DNA from: Sporosarcina sp. ANT_H38
GTDB lineage: Bacteria; Bacillota; Bacilli; Bacillales_A; Planococcaceae
Direction: 5' to 3'
Assembly (NCBI RefSeq): GCF_008369195.1
Contig: NZ_VOBC01000003.1
Coordinates: 124,001-188,000 of the forward strand
DNA: 64,000 nt
Position numbers and translations under genes: made by a program. The notes beneath the pieces are model-generated. The model did no database searches. It was given only the letters and a program-made list of their open reading frames with translations, and had not been told where the DNA came from. Positions 1 through 8,086 of this stretch are shown here, one piece after another (the first letter of the stretch is position 1; every line of letters starts with the position of its first letter).

Positions 1-786
1 AAATTCTGCAGTAATAACATCAATATGATAATTCGATACATCTTTATCTCTAAGTTCCGAATAGACCTTCGCTCCGTGGAAATCCGTCTCCCCGATCCAG
101 CGGCTGTTCAGAACTGTACGACTGATTAGGCCTGATACCGTAGAATTTAAACATGCACTCGGAATAAGATAGTCTTCCCGCGTCCCGTATAAAGAGGAAC
201 AGTGACCCGGATCAGCCAAGACAACAAGTTCATCGTCAAGCATGATTCCATGTTTTTCTTTGAATGCTTCCACTGACCGTGTCAGCTCTTTAGAAATCGC
301 ACCTTTACCAGTCCAACCGTCTACAAAGACGATATGCTTATCCGGATGTTGACTTGTAATATATAGCAACGCATTTTCATCAATACCACGTCCTCGCATG
401 ATTGATATGCTGTAATGGGGTAAATCCACTCCATATACTACTTTAATGTAACGCTTCATCAAGATACCGATCGGCGTCCCGCCTCTCGCAAGGGAAACAA
501 GAACAAGTTCTTTCCCTTTCTTCTCAATGAGGAGTTCCGAAACTGTACCGACCCCAGTAGCCACTTTTCGCTTCGAAGTATGAAGCGTCTCGTAAAACAA
601 ATTTAAATAGGCTTCGGTCGGCTCATATTCAACCGGTAGCATTTCCGAATAATGGACTCCACTTTGAATAGCCTCTTCCCGTTCATCCAAACTTCTCTCG
701 AGATTCACATTCGAAAGATCTTTCAATAGAAAAACAACATCTTCAGAAGAATAACTCCCTGTCAGTATCTGCATCTTTTGTTCCAT
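1..786 (-). CDS. StiP-like protein of a ter stress operon (C-terminus off the window)
   Basis: Translation from the ATG at 786 gives 262 residues that continue past base 1, so the C-terminal end is missing. The visible part matches my recollection of the family annotated as cysteine protease StiP (N-terminal StiP domain, usually followed by a PELOTA RNA-binding domain). Seen features are a conserved LVSLARGGTPIGILMKRY stretch near residues 97-114, an SISIMRGRGID segment, and a VDGWTGKGAI stretch near residue 158 that looks like a phosphoribosyltransferase-type loop. It starts 16 bases after the PRTase-TRSP gene, so it is co-transcribed with it. The biochemical role is not established; the cluster context suggests synthesis or processing of a nucleotide- or ribose-derived compound under stress, which is inference. 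Confidence 0.75.
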   Translation of the reverse strand, partial: MEQKMQILTGSYSSEDVVFLLKDLSNVNLERSLDEREEAIQSGVHYSEMLPVEYEPTEAYLNLFYETLHTSKRKVATGVGTVSELLIEKKGKELVLVSLARGGTPIGILMKRYIKVVYGVDLPHYSISIMRGRGIDENALLYITSQHPDKHIVFVDGWTGKGAISKELTRSVEAFKEKHGIMLDDELVVLADPGHCSSLYGTREDYLIPSACLNSTVSGLISRTVLNSRWIGETDFHGAKVYSELRDKDVSNYHIDVITAEF

Positions 787-802
787 CTTCTAATCACACC
801 TT

Positions 803-2179
803 TCAAGTGAAGTCCACAATATGAATTGCAGGTAATCCCTTGAACTGGCGTAATAGCGGTTCAAGCCTCTTCTCATCCATTGGACGTTCAAAGAACAAGA
901 AAACCTCATCGTATTTCATGTTGGATACATTATATGCATAATTCATAGTTGCTGGATCTTCAGGACTTTCAAAAGCCAATCGGTTTTTTATGGGGTACCC
1001 TTCCCGGTCTATCGGGAATATCGGACTTCTCGTTGTTGAATGATAAGATACGCCCTCCCCCATGTAAACAGCAGTTTTCATAGGAATATGCATGAATTCA
1101 CCCGTACCAAGACATAACGTCCTTTTTCCTGTTCGATGCTTCCTCAAATATTCTCCTGCACTCTGACAATATGCCTCAACATCTTGTTTGTTATCCGATG
1201 AAATGCCAAATCGTCCAGTCAGAGCCGAATAATATGAACCGCCTTTAAATCCAAAGGAATCAATTGATGAATATTTATAGTGAGGGAGAGGGACTGGCAG
1301 CGACTGCAGACTGATTCTCTCAAAATCAGGAACTCCAACAACCGATTCACCAACAACATTGGTACTTTCAGTTAGACCAGGTGTTCCTTCGACTTGAATC
1401 GTTCCCGTCAATAAAGCATAAGTCGTGATGCAAACATCATGCGATTTCTCAAATTCCTTCAATCGCTGCTGATCTTCTTCACTCCGCCAGTCCAGAAGGG
1501 ATAAAATTGAGTATTCTTTACGCGGAAAACGCTTCTGAATAGAAGCAATGATATTCAAGGCTGTATTTCCTGTGGTAATTTCATCGTCCACGAGACAAAT
1601 CGGTTTATCATTATTTAAATACTGCTCAGGGGCATAGCAACGCTGATCTGTAGCGTGGGAATGTTCTTCTTCAAAGTAGAGCGTCACCTCTTGATCCGCA
1701 AGTATTTCTCTTGTCGAATGAATATAGGTGGCGTCCGAAAAACAGTCAAAAACACCATGACCGAGAGCCGTCGCAGTTTCCGCAAAACCTATGAAAACAA
1801 CCGGCTCATCAAGTTGACAGCTTAGATTTTTCACAACCGAATAGGCAGCTTGCAAGTTCTTAGTTGAGCCATCCTTAATCGCTTCGATTAGTAGTTCTTT
1901 TCCAGGCATTTGTTTAGCTGTTTTTCCTTCATAATAAATCGAAGCCAACAGCGTCGATGCAATCATCGGTGCTTGAGGAGGTAGTGGGATATGCTTCCCA
2001 AGCACTTTACTGACAAACAAAAAAGATCGTTTTTTGTTAATCCGCGCAGCCATCTCATATAAAGATTCCGCTGGGAGTCCGTATGGATTTTGTTTGATTT
2101 GTACATGTACTTTCATAGACTCGCAAACTTCATGCGTATACTTACTCGGATAATAAATCGATGAATGTGATATTTTCAT
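803..2179 (-). CDS. Phosphoribosyltransferase-TRSP domain protein of the ter cluster
   Basis: A 458-residue protein. The N-terminal half is an orphan phosphoribosyltransferase domain with a clear PRPP-binding loop, VDDEITTGNT at residues 197-206. The C-terminal part, from about residue 300, carries the TRSP-type signature (CLGTGEFMHIP near 358, and a late VSNMKYDEVFLFFERP segment). This two-domain architecture is typical of TerD/TerC gene clusters, where it sits beside StiP and an HpcH/HpaI-like lyase. The product is unknown; PRPP chemistry is expected from the fold. The ATG at 2179 has a GGGGTG ribosome site 5 bases upstream, and its 5' end overlaps the end of the preceding lyase gene by 38 bases, an unusually long same-strand overlap implying translational coupling. 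Confidence 0.8.
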   Translation of the reverse strand: MKISHSSIYYPSKYTHEVCESMKVHVQIKQNPYGLPAESLYEMAARINKKRSFLFVSKVLGKHIPLPPQAPMIASTLLASIYYEGKTAKQMPGKELLIEAIKDGSTKNLQAAYSVVKNLSCQLDEPVVFIGFAETATALGHGVFDCFSDATYIHSTREILADQEVTLYFEEEHSHATDQRCYAPEQYLNNDKPICLVDDEITTGNTALNIIASIQKRFPRKEYSILSLLDWRSEEDQQRLKEFEKSHDVCITTYALLTGTIQVEGTPGLTESTNVVGESVVGVPDFERISLQSLPVPLPHYKYSSIDSFGFKGGSYYSALTGRFGISSDNKQDVEAYCQSAGEYLRKHRTGKRTLCLGTGEFMHIPMKTAVYMGEGVSYHSTTRSPIFPIDREGYPIKNRLAFESPEDPATMNYAYNVSNMKYDEVFLFFERPMDEKRLEPLLRQFKGLPAIHIVDFT

Positions 2180-3320
2180 TGTACACCCCGTATATATCAG
2201 ACTTGATTAACACTTTTTGAGCCCAGTATAAATGGGGCTTAATCTCATTCATTTTGTTCATAAATTCACTTTTGAATACACCTTTTTCACCAGTAGCTTG
2301 CTGGAATATACTAAGCGCATCCACATATTCTTCCTTCGTAACAACATGCAAGGCTTGGATAGGCAAAAGATGGGACGGGTGAATGATTGTTTTCCCGACT
2401 AATCCGTTCGCTCTGTCCAACAACGTTTCCTGTATTAACCCATCAAAATCTTTTCGAATCAATTCTTTTCTAAGAAGAAGACCCTCCGAACCTAAATGCT
2501 CTTGAAACGGTGTCTCACGCAACTGCGGTTTTAAAATACGTCCATTTGACGAGAAATGTTCCCAGACCGGGCCTGAAACGACAAAGCCATCATGTTGTCT
2601 GGCGAATATATTGACGACATCCGTGATTAGCTCATTAACAATAGAAATCTCATAAACAGTCGTCTCACTATCCCTCCTTAACCCATAAAGCCCACATAAA
2701 TCGGTGGCCCCGATACGGATATTCAGGATGAAATCAGCATAACGATCGACTATCTCCTTCAAACTAAGCAACTCGTTCAATCGACGCTCCTTGTAAAGGA
2801 CATTCGGCGATTCAAGAATCGGCATACCATATAGAACCGTATTCGCTTGCACATTCAACAGTTTCAGACCAGATAAGTAGTCTTCCGCATTATCCGATGA
2901 AAATTTAGGAAATACAAAGCCAACAAGGTTCTTCAGCGAATCACCGAGCCGCTCCCCTATGACCACCATCTGTTTCGCACTTCTCACCCGGACAAAAATG
3001 AGCGGAGTCGTTTCTTCTGTAAGTCGACCGTCCTGAATTGCTGCGCTGATTTGTTGCATATGAATAATCAGCTTGTTTTCTGCCTGTTCAACTTCATGAT
3101 CCCCTATTGCATCTTCCAGACAGATGGCTACTGTAACAAGCTCCTTAAATTTGTTCGTAATAATGAGATCGGCTATATCCTCCCTCGTTGCTGGCATATA
3201 CAATAAAGCACCCAGACTGTATGACAGCCGTTGTTTATTGGTATGCTTCGTAACCGTCACCGGCTTCCTATAAAATAAATCTTCTATTCCTATAGCTGCT
3301 AAGTCGTTAAAATACTTCAA
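2142..3320 (-). CDS. HpcH/HpaI aldolase / citrate lyase-like TIM-barrel protein of the ter cluster
   Basis: About 392 residues of a TIM-barrel C-C-bond lyase of the HpcH/HpaI-citrate lyase superfamily (the branch found with TerD and PRTase-TRSP genes). Supporting segments are VTVAICLEDAIGD near residue 60, LIFVRVRS near 110 and ADFILNIRIGATDLCGLYGLRRD near 200, corresponding to the acidic metal-binding and substrate arginine regions of the family. The ORF is open to a TTG at 3332, but the TTG at 3320 (giving MKYFND at the N-terminus) has a better spaced AAGGTTGGTG ribosome site and agrees with the usual start of relatives. A hairpin lies between it and terC, so its expression may be by read-through. 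Substrate unknown. Confidence 0.78.
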   Translation of the reverse strand: MKYFNDLAAIGIEDLFYRKPVTVTKHTNKQRLSYSLGALLYMPATREDIADLIITNKFKELVTVAICLEDAIGDHEVEQAENKLIIHMQQISAAIQDGRLTEETTPLIFVRVRSAKQMVVIGERLGDSLKNLVGFVFPKFSSDNAEDYLSGLKLLNVQANTVLYGMPILESPNVLYKERRLNELLSLKEIVDRYADFILNIRIGATDLCGLYGLRRDSETTVYEISIVNELITDVVNIFARQHDGFVVSGPVWEHFSSNGRILKPQLRETPFQEHLGSEGLLLRKELIRKDFDGLIQETLLDRANGLVGKTIIHPSHLLPIQALHVVTKEEYVDALSIFQQATGEKGVFKSEFMNKMNEIKPHLYWAQKVLIKSDIYGVYNENITFIDLLSE

Positions 3321-3361
3321 TCTGGGCACCAACCTTATTTATTGATCAATTTAGGGTAAAA

Positions 3362-3392
3362 GAAAAAAGAAGGGGCTAGCCTTCTTTTTTTC
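3362..3392. terminator. Rho-independent-type hairpin between terC and the HpcH gene
   Basis: AGAAGG and CCTTCT arms enclose a short GGCTAG loop, with A-run on one side and T-run on the other, so it works in either direction. On the minus strand it falls directly after terC and before the HpcH/PRTase/StiP genes, so it probably acts as a partial terminator that lowers expression of the downstream half of the operon. Confidence 0.6.
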
Positions 3393-3398
3393 TTTGTA

Positions 3399-4154
3399 TT
3401 AAGCCATTTTCTTTTTGTTCATGTTATGAACTACAAATGTAGCAAGGAATGTAATGATTATGATGCCAAAGAATGCATAGTGGGAGACATGGAAACCAAC
3501 AACGCTCAATCCCATCTTAATTGCTATTAACATGATTAGCACATATGCTGTCGTTTCAAGTTCTGGCACTTTGTCGATTAACTTCAAAAATACGCCGGCT
3601 ATTCCACGCATCATCAAGATACCGAACATTCCTCCAAGAAGAAGTACCCAGATTTCTTCACTGACACCGAAAGCAGCAAGGACACTATCTACTGAAAAGG
3701 CGATATCCATAATCTCAACAGCAACGATTGTTCCCCAGAATGTACCGAAAAGACGGATTAGAATACCGCTTGTGTTCATTCCCTTGATTTCATCGTCATC
3801 ACCCGACTTTTTCGACTTATCGATAAAGTATTTAATCGATAACCACGCGAGGTAAGCTGCACCTAATACCTTGACCCACCACAATTTGATGAGGAAAACA
3901 CCAATCCCAATTGCGATGAAGCGGAAGATATAAGCCCCAAGAAGTCCGTAAAATAAAGCTTTTTTACGTTGTTTTTCAGGTAAATGTTTAACCATGACGG
4001 CCAAAACAAGAGCATTATCTGCTGATAACAGTCCCTCAAGTATGACAAGCGTACCGATTAAACCCCAACTGACAGGGTCAGTTAATACTTGCACCCACAT
4101 ATCCCAATCGAAAAACGCGGCATATGTATCAATCATTCCATTAATTATATCCAT
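3399..4154 (-). CDS. terC: TerC family integral membrane protein (YceF-like)
   Basis: A 251-residue polytopic membrane protein with about seven hydrophobic segments. The two family motifs with membrane-embedded acidic residues are present: LEGLLSADNALVLAVM near residue 39 and VEIMDIAFSVDSVLAAFG in the second half. TerC proteins are linked to metal (manganese in Bacillus) export or metalation of secreted proteins and to stress resistance. The start is the ATG at 4154, preceded by AGGAGGAAC at ideal distance; an upstream in-frame ATG at 4178 lies before that ribosome site and is not used. It follows three terD genes and a hairpin follows it. The equivalent Bacillus subtilis order is yceC-yceD-yceE-yceF. 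Confidence 0.93.
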   Translation of the reverse strand: MDIINGMIDTYAAFFDWDMWVQVLTDPVSWGLIGTLVILEGLLSADNALVLAVMVKHLPEKQRKKALFYGLLGAYIFRFIAIGIGVFLIKLWWVKVLGAAYLAWLSIKYFIDKSKKSGDDDEIKGMNTSGILIRLFGTFWGTIVAVEIMDIAFSVDSVLAAFGVSEEIWVLLLGGMFGILMMRGIAGVFLKLIDKVPELETTAYVLIMLIAIKMGLSVVGFHVSHYAFFGIIIITFLATFVVHNMNKKKMA

Positions 4155-4211
4155 TAGTTCCTCCTGATAATAAAACAATAAAAGACTTCAGCCTTTTATC
4201 AGCCCATAATT

Positions 4212-4790
4212 TCATACTTCTAACCCGTAATTCTGGCAAAGCGCTCCCAGACCTCCTGAGAATCCGCTACCGATTGCATTGAATTTCCAGTCTTTACCGT
4301 GTCTATAAAGTTCACAAAAGACAACAGCTGTTTCAATCGAGAAATCTTCTCCCAAATCGAAACGAAGTACTTCTTCTCCAGTCGCTTCATCCGATAGTCG
4401 GACAAAAGCATTTGACACCTGACCAAAGTTCTGACTTCGCGCATCTGCATCATGGATCGTAACCGTAATACCAATGCGGTCAACATAAGCGGGAATTTTA
4501 GAAAAGTCGACGATAACCTGCTCGTCATCCCCGTCTCCATCTCCCGTTCGGTTATCACCCGTATGTAGAAGGGCGCCACTTGGATGTTTAAGATTATTAT
4601 AGAAAATAAAGTCATGGTCATTCTGGCAACGATTGTTTGCATCGACTAGAAATGCTGATGCATCGAGGTCAAACTCCTGACCTCCAGAATATTTATTCGT
4701 ATCCCAGCCGAGTCCGATAACGCCTTTTACAAGACCCGGGTTTGTCTTCGTCAAATCAATTTTTTGCCCTTTTGATAAAGTAATCGCCAT
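4212..4790 (-). CDS. terD: TerD family stress protein (third copy)
   Basis: A 192-residue TerD domain protein. It starts [15 protein letters not shown], ends in the conserved [13 protein letters not shown] region, and carries the calcium-binding loop [14 protein letters not shown] at about residues 78-91. Family members are soluble beta-sandwich proteins that bind calcium and act in tellurite, phage-colicin and cell-envelope stress resistance; the exact activity is unresolved. The start at 4790 is chosen because all three paralogues begin at this point and a GGGAG site lies 8 bases upstream; the open frame extends to 4832 without support. It is the TerD copy nearest terC, and is separated from the next TerD gene by the repeat element at 4835-4980. 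Confidence 0.92.
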   Translation of the reverse strand: MAITLSKGQKIDLTKTNPGLVKGVIGLGWDTNKYSGGQEFDLDASAFLVDANNRCQNDHDFIFYNNLKHPSGALLHTGDNRTGDGDGDDEQVIVDFSKIPAYVDRIGITVTIHDADARSQNFGQVSNAFVRLSDEATGEEVLRFDLGEDFSIETAVVFCELYRHGKDWKFNAIGSGFSGGLGALCQNYGLEV

Positions 4791-4834
4791 CTGAATCACT
4801 CCCGTATCATGATTAGAACGTAGAACTTCCATTA

Positions 4835-4980
4835 CTATATATATTGAATAGGTGGATGGATGATTCCATTCAATACAGCTTTGGCGCCTAGGGGATGCCT
4901 CTCGCCCTAAGTCTGACTTGCTTCGCTGCCAAACTTAGGGCTTCGGCTACCCCTGTAAGGCACCTACGCTGGATTCAGAC
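4835..4980. repeat. Dispersed hairpin repeat, copy A (inside the ter operon)
   Basis: Left end is CTATATATATTGAATA, matching the terminal repeat of the copies at 16676, 47405 and 62734. The core (about 4881-4967) is a long imperfect hairpin: GGCGCCTAGGGGATGCC and CGCCCTAAG on one side pair with CTTAGGGC and GGCTACCCC...GGCACC on the other. The core is nearly identical to copy B. The right terminal repeat is not recognisable here. The element sits between two terD genes on the transcript, so it will be transcribed and will fold in the mRNA. Confidence 0.8.
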
Positions 4981-5010
4981 TAAGTAAGCAGTCGACACCG
5001 GATCAGTTAA

Positions 5011-5589
5011 TTAAGCCTGTAGTCCATAATCTTTTACAAGTGAACCAAGGCCACCTTGATAACCGCTACCAATCGCATTGAACTTCCACTCGCTACCATG
5101 TCTATACAATTCGCCTACGACAACAGCCGTTTCAATAGAGAAATCTTCGCCTAGATCATAGCGGATTAACTCTTCGCCGTTTGCATCGTTAACGATTCTT
5201 ACATAGCTATTCGAAACTTGACCAAAGTTCTGGCTACGTTGATCTGCGTCATGAATTGTAATCGCGAATGCAATTCTTTCAACAGTGGTAGGTACAGTAG
5301 AAAGAGAAACTTTGACTTGCTCATCATCTCCATCACCTTCACCAGTCAAGTTATCACCAGCATGAACAACAGAACCATTTCCACCTTCAAGGTTATTGAA
5401 GAAAACGAAATCTTTTTCGTTGTCACATACACCCGCTGCATTTAATAAAAATATAGACGAATCTAGATCGAAATCTTTTCCGCCGTCGTATTTATTTGTA
5501 TCCCATCCAACACCAACCGTAATGTTCGTTAATCCCGGGTTACTTTTAGTCAAATCTACTTTTTGTCCTTTACTCAATGAAATAGCCAT
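5011..5589 (-). CDS. terD: TerD family stress protein (second copy)
   Basis: A 192-residue TerD domain protein starting [15 protein letters not shown] at an ATG with an AGGATGAC ribosome region just upstream (position 5589). The calcium-binding loop [14 protein letters not shown] is intact near residues 78-91, and the conserved [10 protein letters not shown] and [11 protein letters not shown] segments are present. It is the closest paralogue of the gene at 4212-4790 (same length, collinear throughout), so the pair comes from a tandem duplication, later split by the repeat copy A. Expected to be soluble and to act with the other TerD proteins and TerC at the membrane. Confidence 0.93.
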   Translation of the reverse strand: MAISLSKGQKVDLTKSNPGLTNITVGVGWDTNKYDGGKDFDLDSSIFLLNAAGVCDNEKDFVFFNNLEGGNGSVVHAGDNLTGEGDGDDEQVKVSLSTVPTTVERIAFAITIHDADQRSQNFGQVSNSYVRIVNDANGEELIRYDLGEDFSIETAVVVGELYRHGSEWKFNAIGSGYQGGLGSLVKDYGLQA

Positions 5590-5620
5590 TTATGTCATCC
5601 TCTTTTCTATTTTTTATAGT

Positions 5621-6232
5621 TTATGAATACCTTTTAACCATATCTCCAAGACCTGCATCTGATGAGCCTGATCCGACCGCACCAAATTTCCATTCACTGC
5701 CGTGGCGATAAATTTCTCCTACCGTTAAGCTCGTAGAACCTGCATAATTCTCTGACAGGTTGAATTTCATTAATTCCTCATTGTTCGCTGAATTCATGAC
5801 GCGAATAAACGCATTTTCCACTTGACCGAAATCTTGCTTACGTTTTACACAATCGTAAATATTAACAACAAACACAAGTTTATTAACGTTAGCGGGTACC
5901 TTCTTCAAGTCAACGATCACTTGCTCATCATCACCGTCGCCGGCTCCTGTAGTATTGTCGCCCGCATGCGTAACGCTACCACATTTACTTTTCAAGTTAC
6001 CAAAGTAAACCAAGTCGTCTTTACCCAAAAACTTATCATCTTGTAGCATGATAACGGAAGCGTCGATATCCATATTAGAACCACCGCTAGCTCCACCACC
6101 AAATAGTCCGCCGAGCAATCCACCAGCTTTTTTCTGAATTGGATCCCAACCGAGCCCTACAGTAATCTTCTCAAGACCTGGGTGACTCTTTGTTAAATCG
6201 ATTTTTTGACCCTTTTGTAAAATAATCGCCAA
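5621..6232 (-). CDS. terD: TerD family stress protein with Gly-rich insert (first gene of the ter operon)
   Basis: A 203-residue TerD protein, longer than its two paralogues because of a glycine-rich insert (GLLGGLFGGGASGG) near residues 36-50, a variant also found in the first TerD gene of the yceC-type operons. The calcium loop GDNTTGAGDGDDEQ is intact. The start is assigned to the TTG at 6232 (giving MAIILQKGQ, aligned with MAITLSKGQ and MAISLSKGQ) because AAGGAGT lies 7 bases upstream; a GTG at 6241 is in frame but overlaps that ribosome site. It is the promoter-proximal gene; the 390-base region upstream holds two candidate promoters (6297-6326 and 6558-6584) and no gene. Confidence 0.9.
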   Translation of the reverse strand: MAIILQKGQKIDLTKSHPGLEKITVGLGWDPIQKKAGGLLGGLFGGGASGGSNMDIDASVIMLQDDKFLGKDDLVYFGNLKSKCGSVTHAGDNTTGAGDGDDEQVIVDLKKVPANVNKLVFVVNIYDCVKRKQDFGQVENAFIRVMNSANNEELMKFNLSENYAGSTSLTVGEIYRHGSEWKFGAVGSGSSDAGLGDMVKRYS

Positions 6233-6296
6233 ACCAATCACTCCTTTACATTTTAATGGGATTCTTATCGCTCTGTAAAAAACACCTTCGATATAT

Positions 6297-6326
6297 ATTT
6301 TACTACATCTGTTACCGAACTACCAA
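6297..6326 (-). promoter_or_regulatory. Candidate housekeeping promoter of the ter operon
   Basis: On the minus strand TTGGTA (6326-6321) and TAAAAT (6302-6297) are 18 bases apart and would start transcription about 60 bases before the first terD gene. The -35 box is weak, so this is only a candidate. Confidence 0.35.
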
Positions 6327-6557
6327 AATGAAGATTACCTATTACCTTTTCTCCCCTGTAACACCATCGCCAAATTCGACTTACACGAATAATGTAGTTG
6401 TCACTGGACAACGACTAGTAAAACCTAAAAGACGACCTGACAAACCATCTAAATACCTCGGAATCCAACATACTTGTATTGACAGTAAAACTATATAACC
6501 TGATATTAAGTTGAAATGACCACTTTCCAGTTCATCACAATCATCTCTCCTTACTAG

Positions 6558-6584
6558 TACGTACTAACAGCCCAAATGGTTTCA
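6558..6584 (-). promoter_or_regulatory. Candidate SigW-type (ECF) promoter of the ter operon
   Basis: On the minus strand TGAAAC (6584-6579) and CGTA (6561-6558) are separated by 17 bases. The candidate autoregulatory promoter of sigW in this same window (59675-59701) has the same two boxes with the same 17-base spacing. In Bacillus subtilis the homologous yceC operon is known to be under ECF sigma factors including SigW, so the call has support from both sequence and known regulation. The leader would be about 320 bases long. Confidence 0.6.
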
Positions 6585-6622
6585 AAAAAAGAAAATCCAC
6601 ATTACTTAGATTTCTTACCACT

Positions 6623-7000
6623 TCACTTTGCTTCACTACTCATTTCAAACACGTCAAAGACATTTTTCTTAAAGATGAGTGACATGACTTTTCCTTCTTT
6701 TTCGTAGAAGTGGATATTCCCTTTCCGCTCATCTTCAAGCTCGGTCCAACCCCACTTTGTTATTTCCTCCAAATAATGCGCCGGCGGTTCCCCTTGCTCC
6801 CCGCCAATATCGTTCAACTTGTACTTTGCCGATTTCGCAATGTCTGTCGTACACAATTCTGGCTTTAATTCGCTCGCGTTTTTCGGAACCGGGAAACCGT
6901 GATTGATAATCGCCATGCGATAGCCCTCTTCTGCGCTATACACATTCGAACAGCCCGCCATCATACTAACGATAAAAAACAGTATAATTATTCGTTTCAT
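6623..7000 (-). CDS. Small lipoprotein, function unknown
   Basis: A 125-residue protein with a lipoprotein signal: positively charged start MKR, hydrophobic stretch, and lipobox MMAGC with the cysteine at residue 16. The mature part is polar, has one further cysteine (in ELCTTD near residue 49) and no family I recognise. It would be anchored on the outer face of the cytoplasmic membrane. It is a single gene between the ter operon and the enzyme array, on the same strand as both. Ribosome site GGGAGATGAC precedes the ATG. Confidence 0.75.
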   Translation of the reverse strand: MKRIIILFFIVSMMAGCSNVYSAEEGYRMAIINHGFPVPKNASELKPELCTTDIAKSAKYKLNDIGGEQGEPPAHYLEEITKWGWTELEDERKGNIHFYEKEGKVMSLIFKKNVFDVFEMSSEAK

Positions 7001-7140
7001 AACGTCATCTCCCTCACAGAAAGTTCACAATTCACTACTTCCAGATTACTAGAACTAGAGAACCTTGTCACGGGACGTATTTGTGACAAAGTAAGCGGAA
7101 CGATTCCTGACGGTGCTAAATCATAAATCACTTTAATTGA

Positions 7141-7596
7141 TCATGAAATAGCCATTGATAACCGAATCATATCCCTGCACTGAATGCCATTTTCAAAAAT
7201 CCCCTCCTCGTAGTGGTCGACGAAAAAATCTTTTATTATTCCATCCATACGAAATCCGCGTTTCTGATAAAACGCCAATTGGCTAATGCTGGAATTTCCG
7301 GTTCCAACTTCAAGCGACTTGCAACCCAACTCCTTCGCGGTTTGGATCGCGTCACTGATTAGCTGCTTCCCAATTCCGTGACCATGCATCCGTTCATCTA
7401 CAGCGATATTTATAATCTCCATCGTTTTATCGCCTAAATTGACAAGCACATAAACGCCGACGATTTCACCGTCTTCTTCGGCAACTCGGCATTCGCCATT
7501 AGCCATATACTGCTCTACCATTTCTCGCGATGGATCGGCAAGTAGCAAAAGGTCAAAAGGTGGAGCCTCATCTATTAGCAATTTCCTGATTTTCAT
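7141..7596 (-). CDS. GNAT family N-acetyltransferase
   Basis: A 151-residue single-domain GNAT enzyme. The acetyl-CoA pyrophosphate-binding motif is HGHGIGKQLI near residues 80-89, preceded by the strand MEIINIAVDER, and followed by the LAFYQKRGFRMDG motif typical of the family C-terminus. The acceptor is not predictable. The start at 7596 (MKIRKLL) is chosen because relatives start there and AGGTG lies 5 bases upstream; longer in-frame starts run deep into the neighbouring NUDIX gene. The first 29 bases overlap the end of the NUDIX gene upstream, so the two are translationally coupled. Confidence 0.88.
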   Translation of the reverse strand: MKIRKLLIDEAPPFDLLLLADPSREMVEQYMANGECRVAEEDGEIVGVYVLVNLGDKTMEIINIAVDERMHGHGIGKQLISDAIQTAKELGCKSLEVGTGNSSISQLAFYQKRGFRMDGIIKDFFVDHYEEGIFENGIQCRDMIRLSMAIS

Positions 7597-8086
7597 CCAA
7601 ACACCTGCTTCGCGCTTCATTGAGTATCTCTTCGTACGTTGTGTGCCATCCCTTATGATATCGCGCAACATCATCAGGTTGAATAAAGATTCGCCCAGAC
7701 GATTCGTACCCCGCTGCAAATGGATGCAGTTTCGTAATATTCATTCGGTAAAAAACTTGAAAACCCACTATCGGATATGGACTTGAAGTATCCCACAACG
7801 GATTTTCACCATGATTCACTTCCATAGACCCAAGAAGCATGCAATCTCCTTCAACATACCCTTCTTCCATCGTCTCGCGTTTGAGGCATCCTTCCGCAGT
7901 TTCACCGATTTCGATATGCCCACCCGGAAAGTCCCATCCTCGGTCATTTAAATTCACCATCAACAATTCTCCTTGATAAACACAAAAACCGTGGACACTC
8001 GTAATCAATTCCCTTTCCGGCAGTAGATTACGTTTCCACGTTAACTTTAGCTTATGGCCGCCCCAATCCACGTATGTACTTGTCAT
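7568..8086 (-). CDS. NUDIX hydrolase
   Basis: A 172-residue protein with a complete Nudix box near residues 55-77: GHIEIGETAEG followed by RETMEEG, giving the G-x5-E-x7-RE-x2-EE-x-G pattern that binds magnesium and the diphosphate. The family cleaves nucleoside diphosphates linked to another group; substrate unknown. The ATG overlaps the stop of the upstream nucleotidyltransferase as ATGA, and its end overlaps the GNAT gene, so three genes form one coupled unit. Confidence 0.9.
   Translation of the reverse strand: MTSTYVDWGGHKLKLTWKRNLLPERELITSVHGFCVYQGELLMVNLNDRGWDFPGGHIEIGETAEGCLKRETMEEGYVEGDCMLLGSMEVNHGENPLWDTSSPYPIVGFQVFYRMNITKLHPFAAGYESSGRIFIQPDDVARYHKGWHTTYEEILNEARSRCLDENQEIANR

Noticed and set aside
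6256..6498. 80-codon plus-strand frame opposite the ter leader
   Set aside because: No ribosome site, poor codon pattern, and the region is better explained as leader and promoter of the ter operon.
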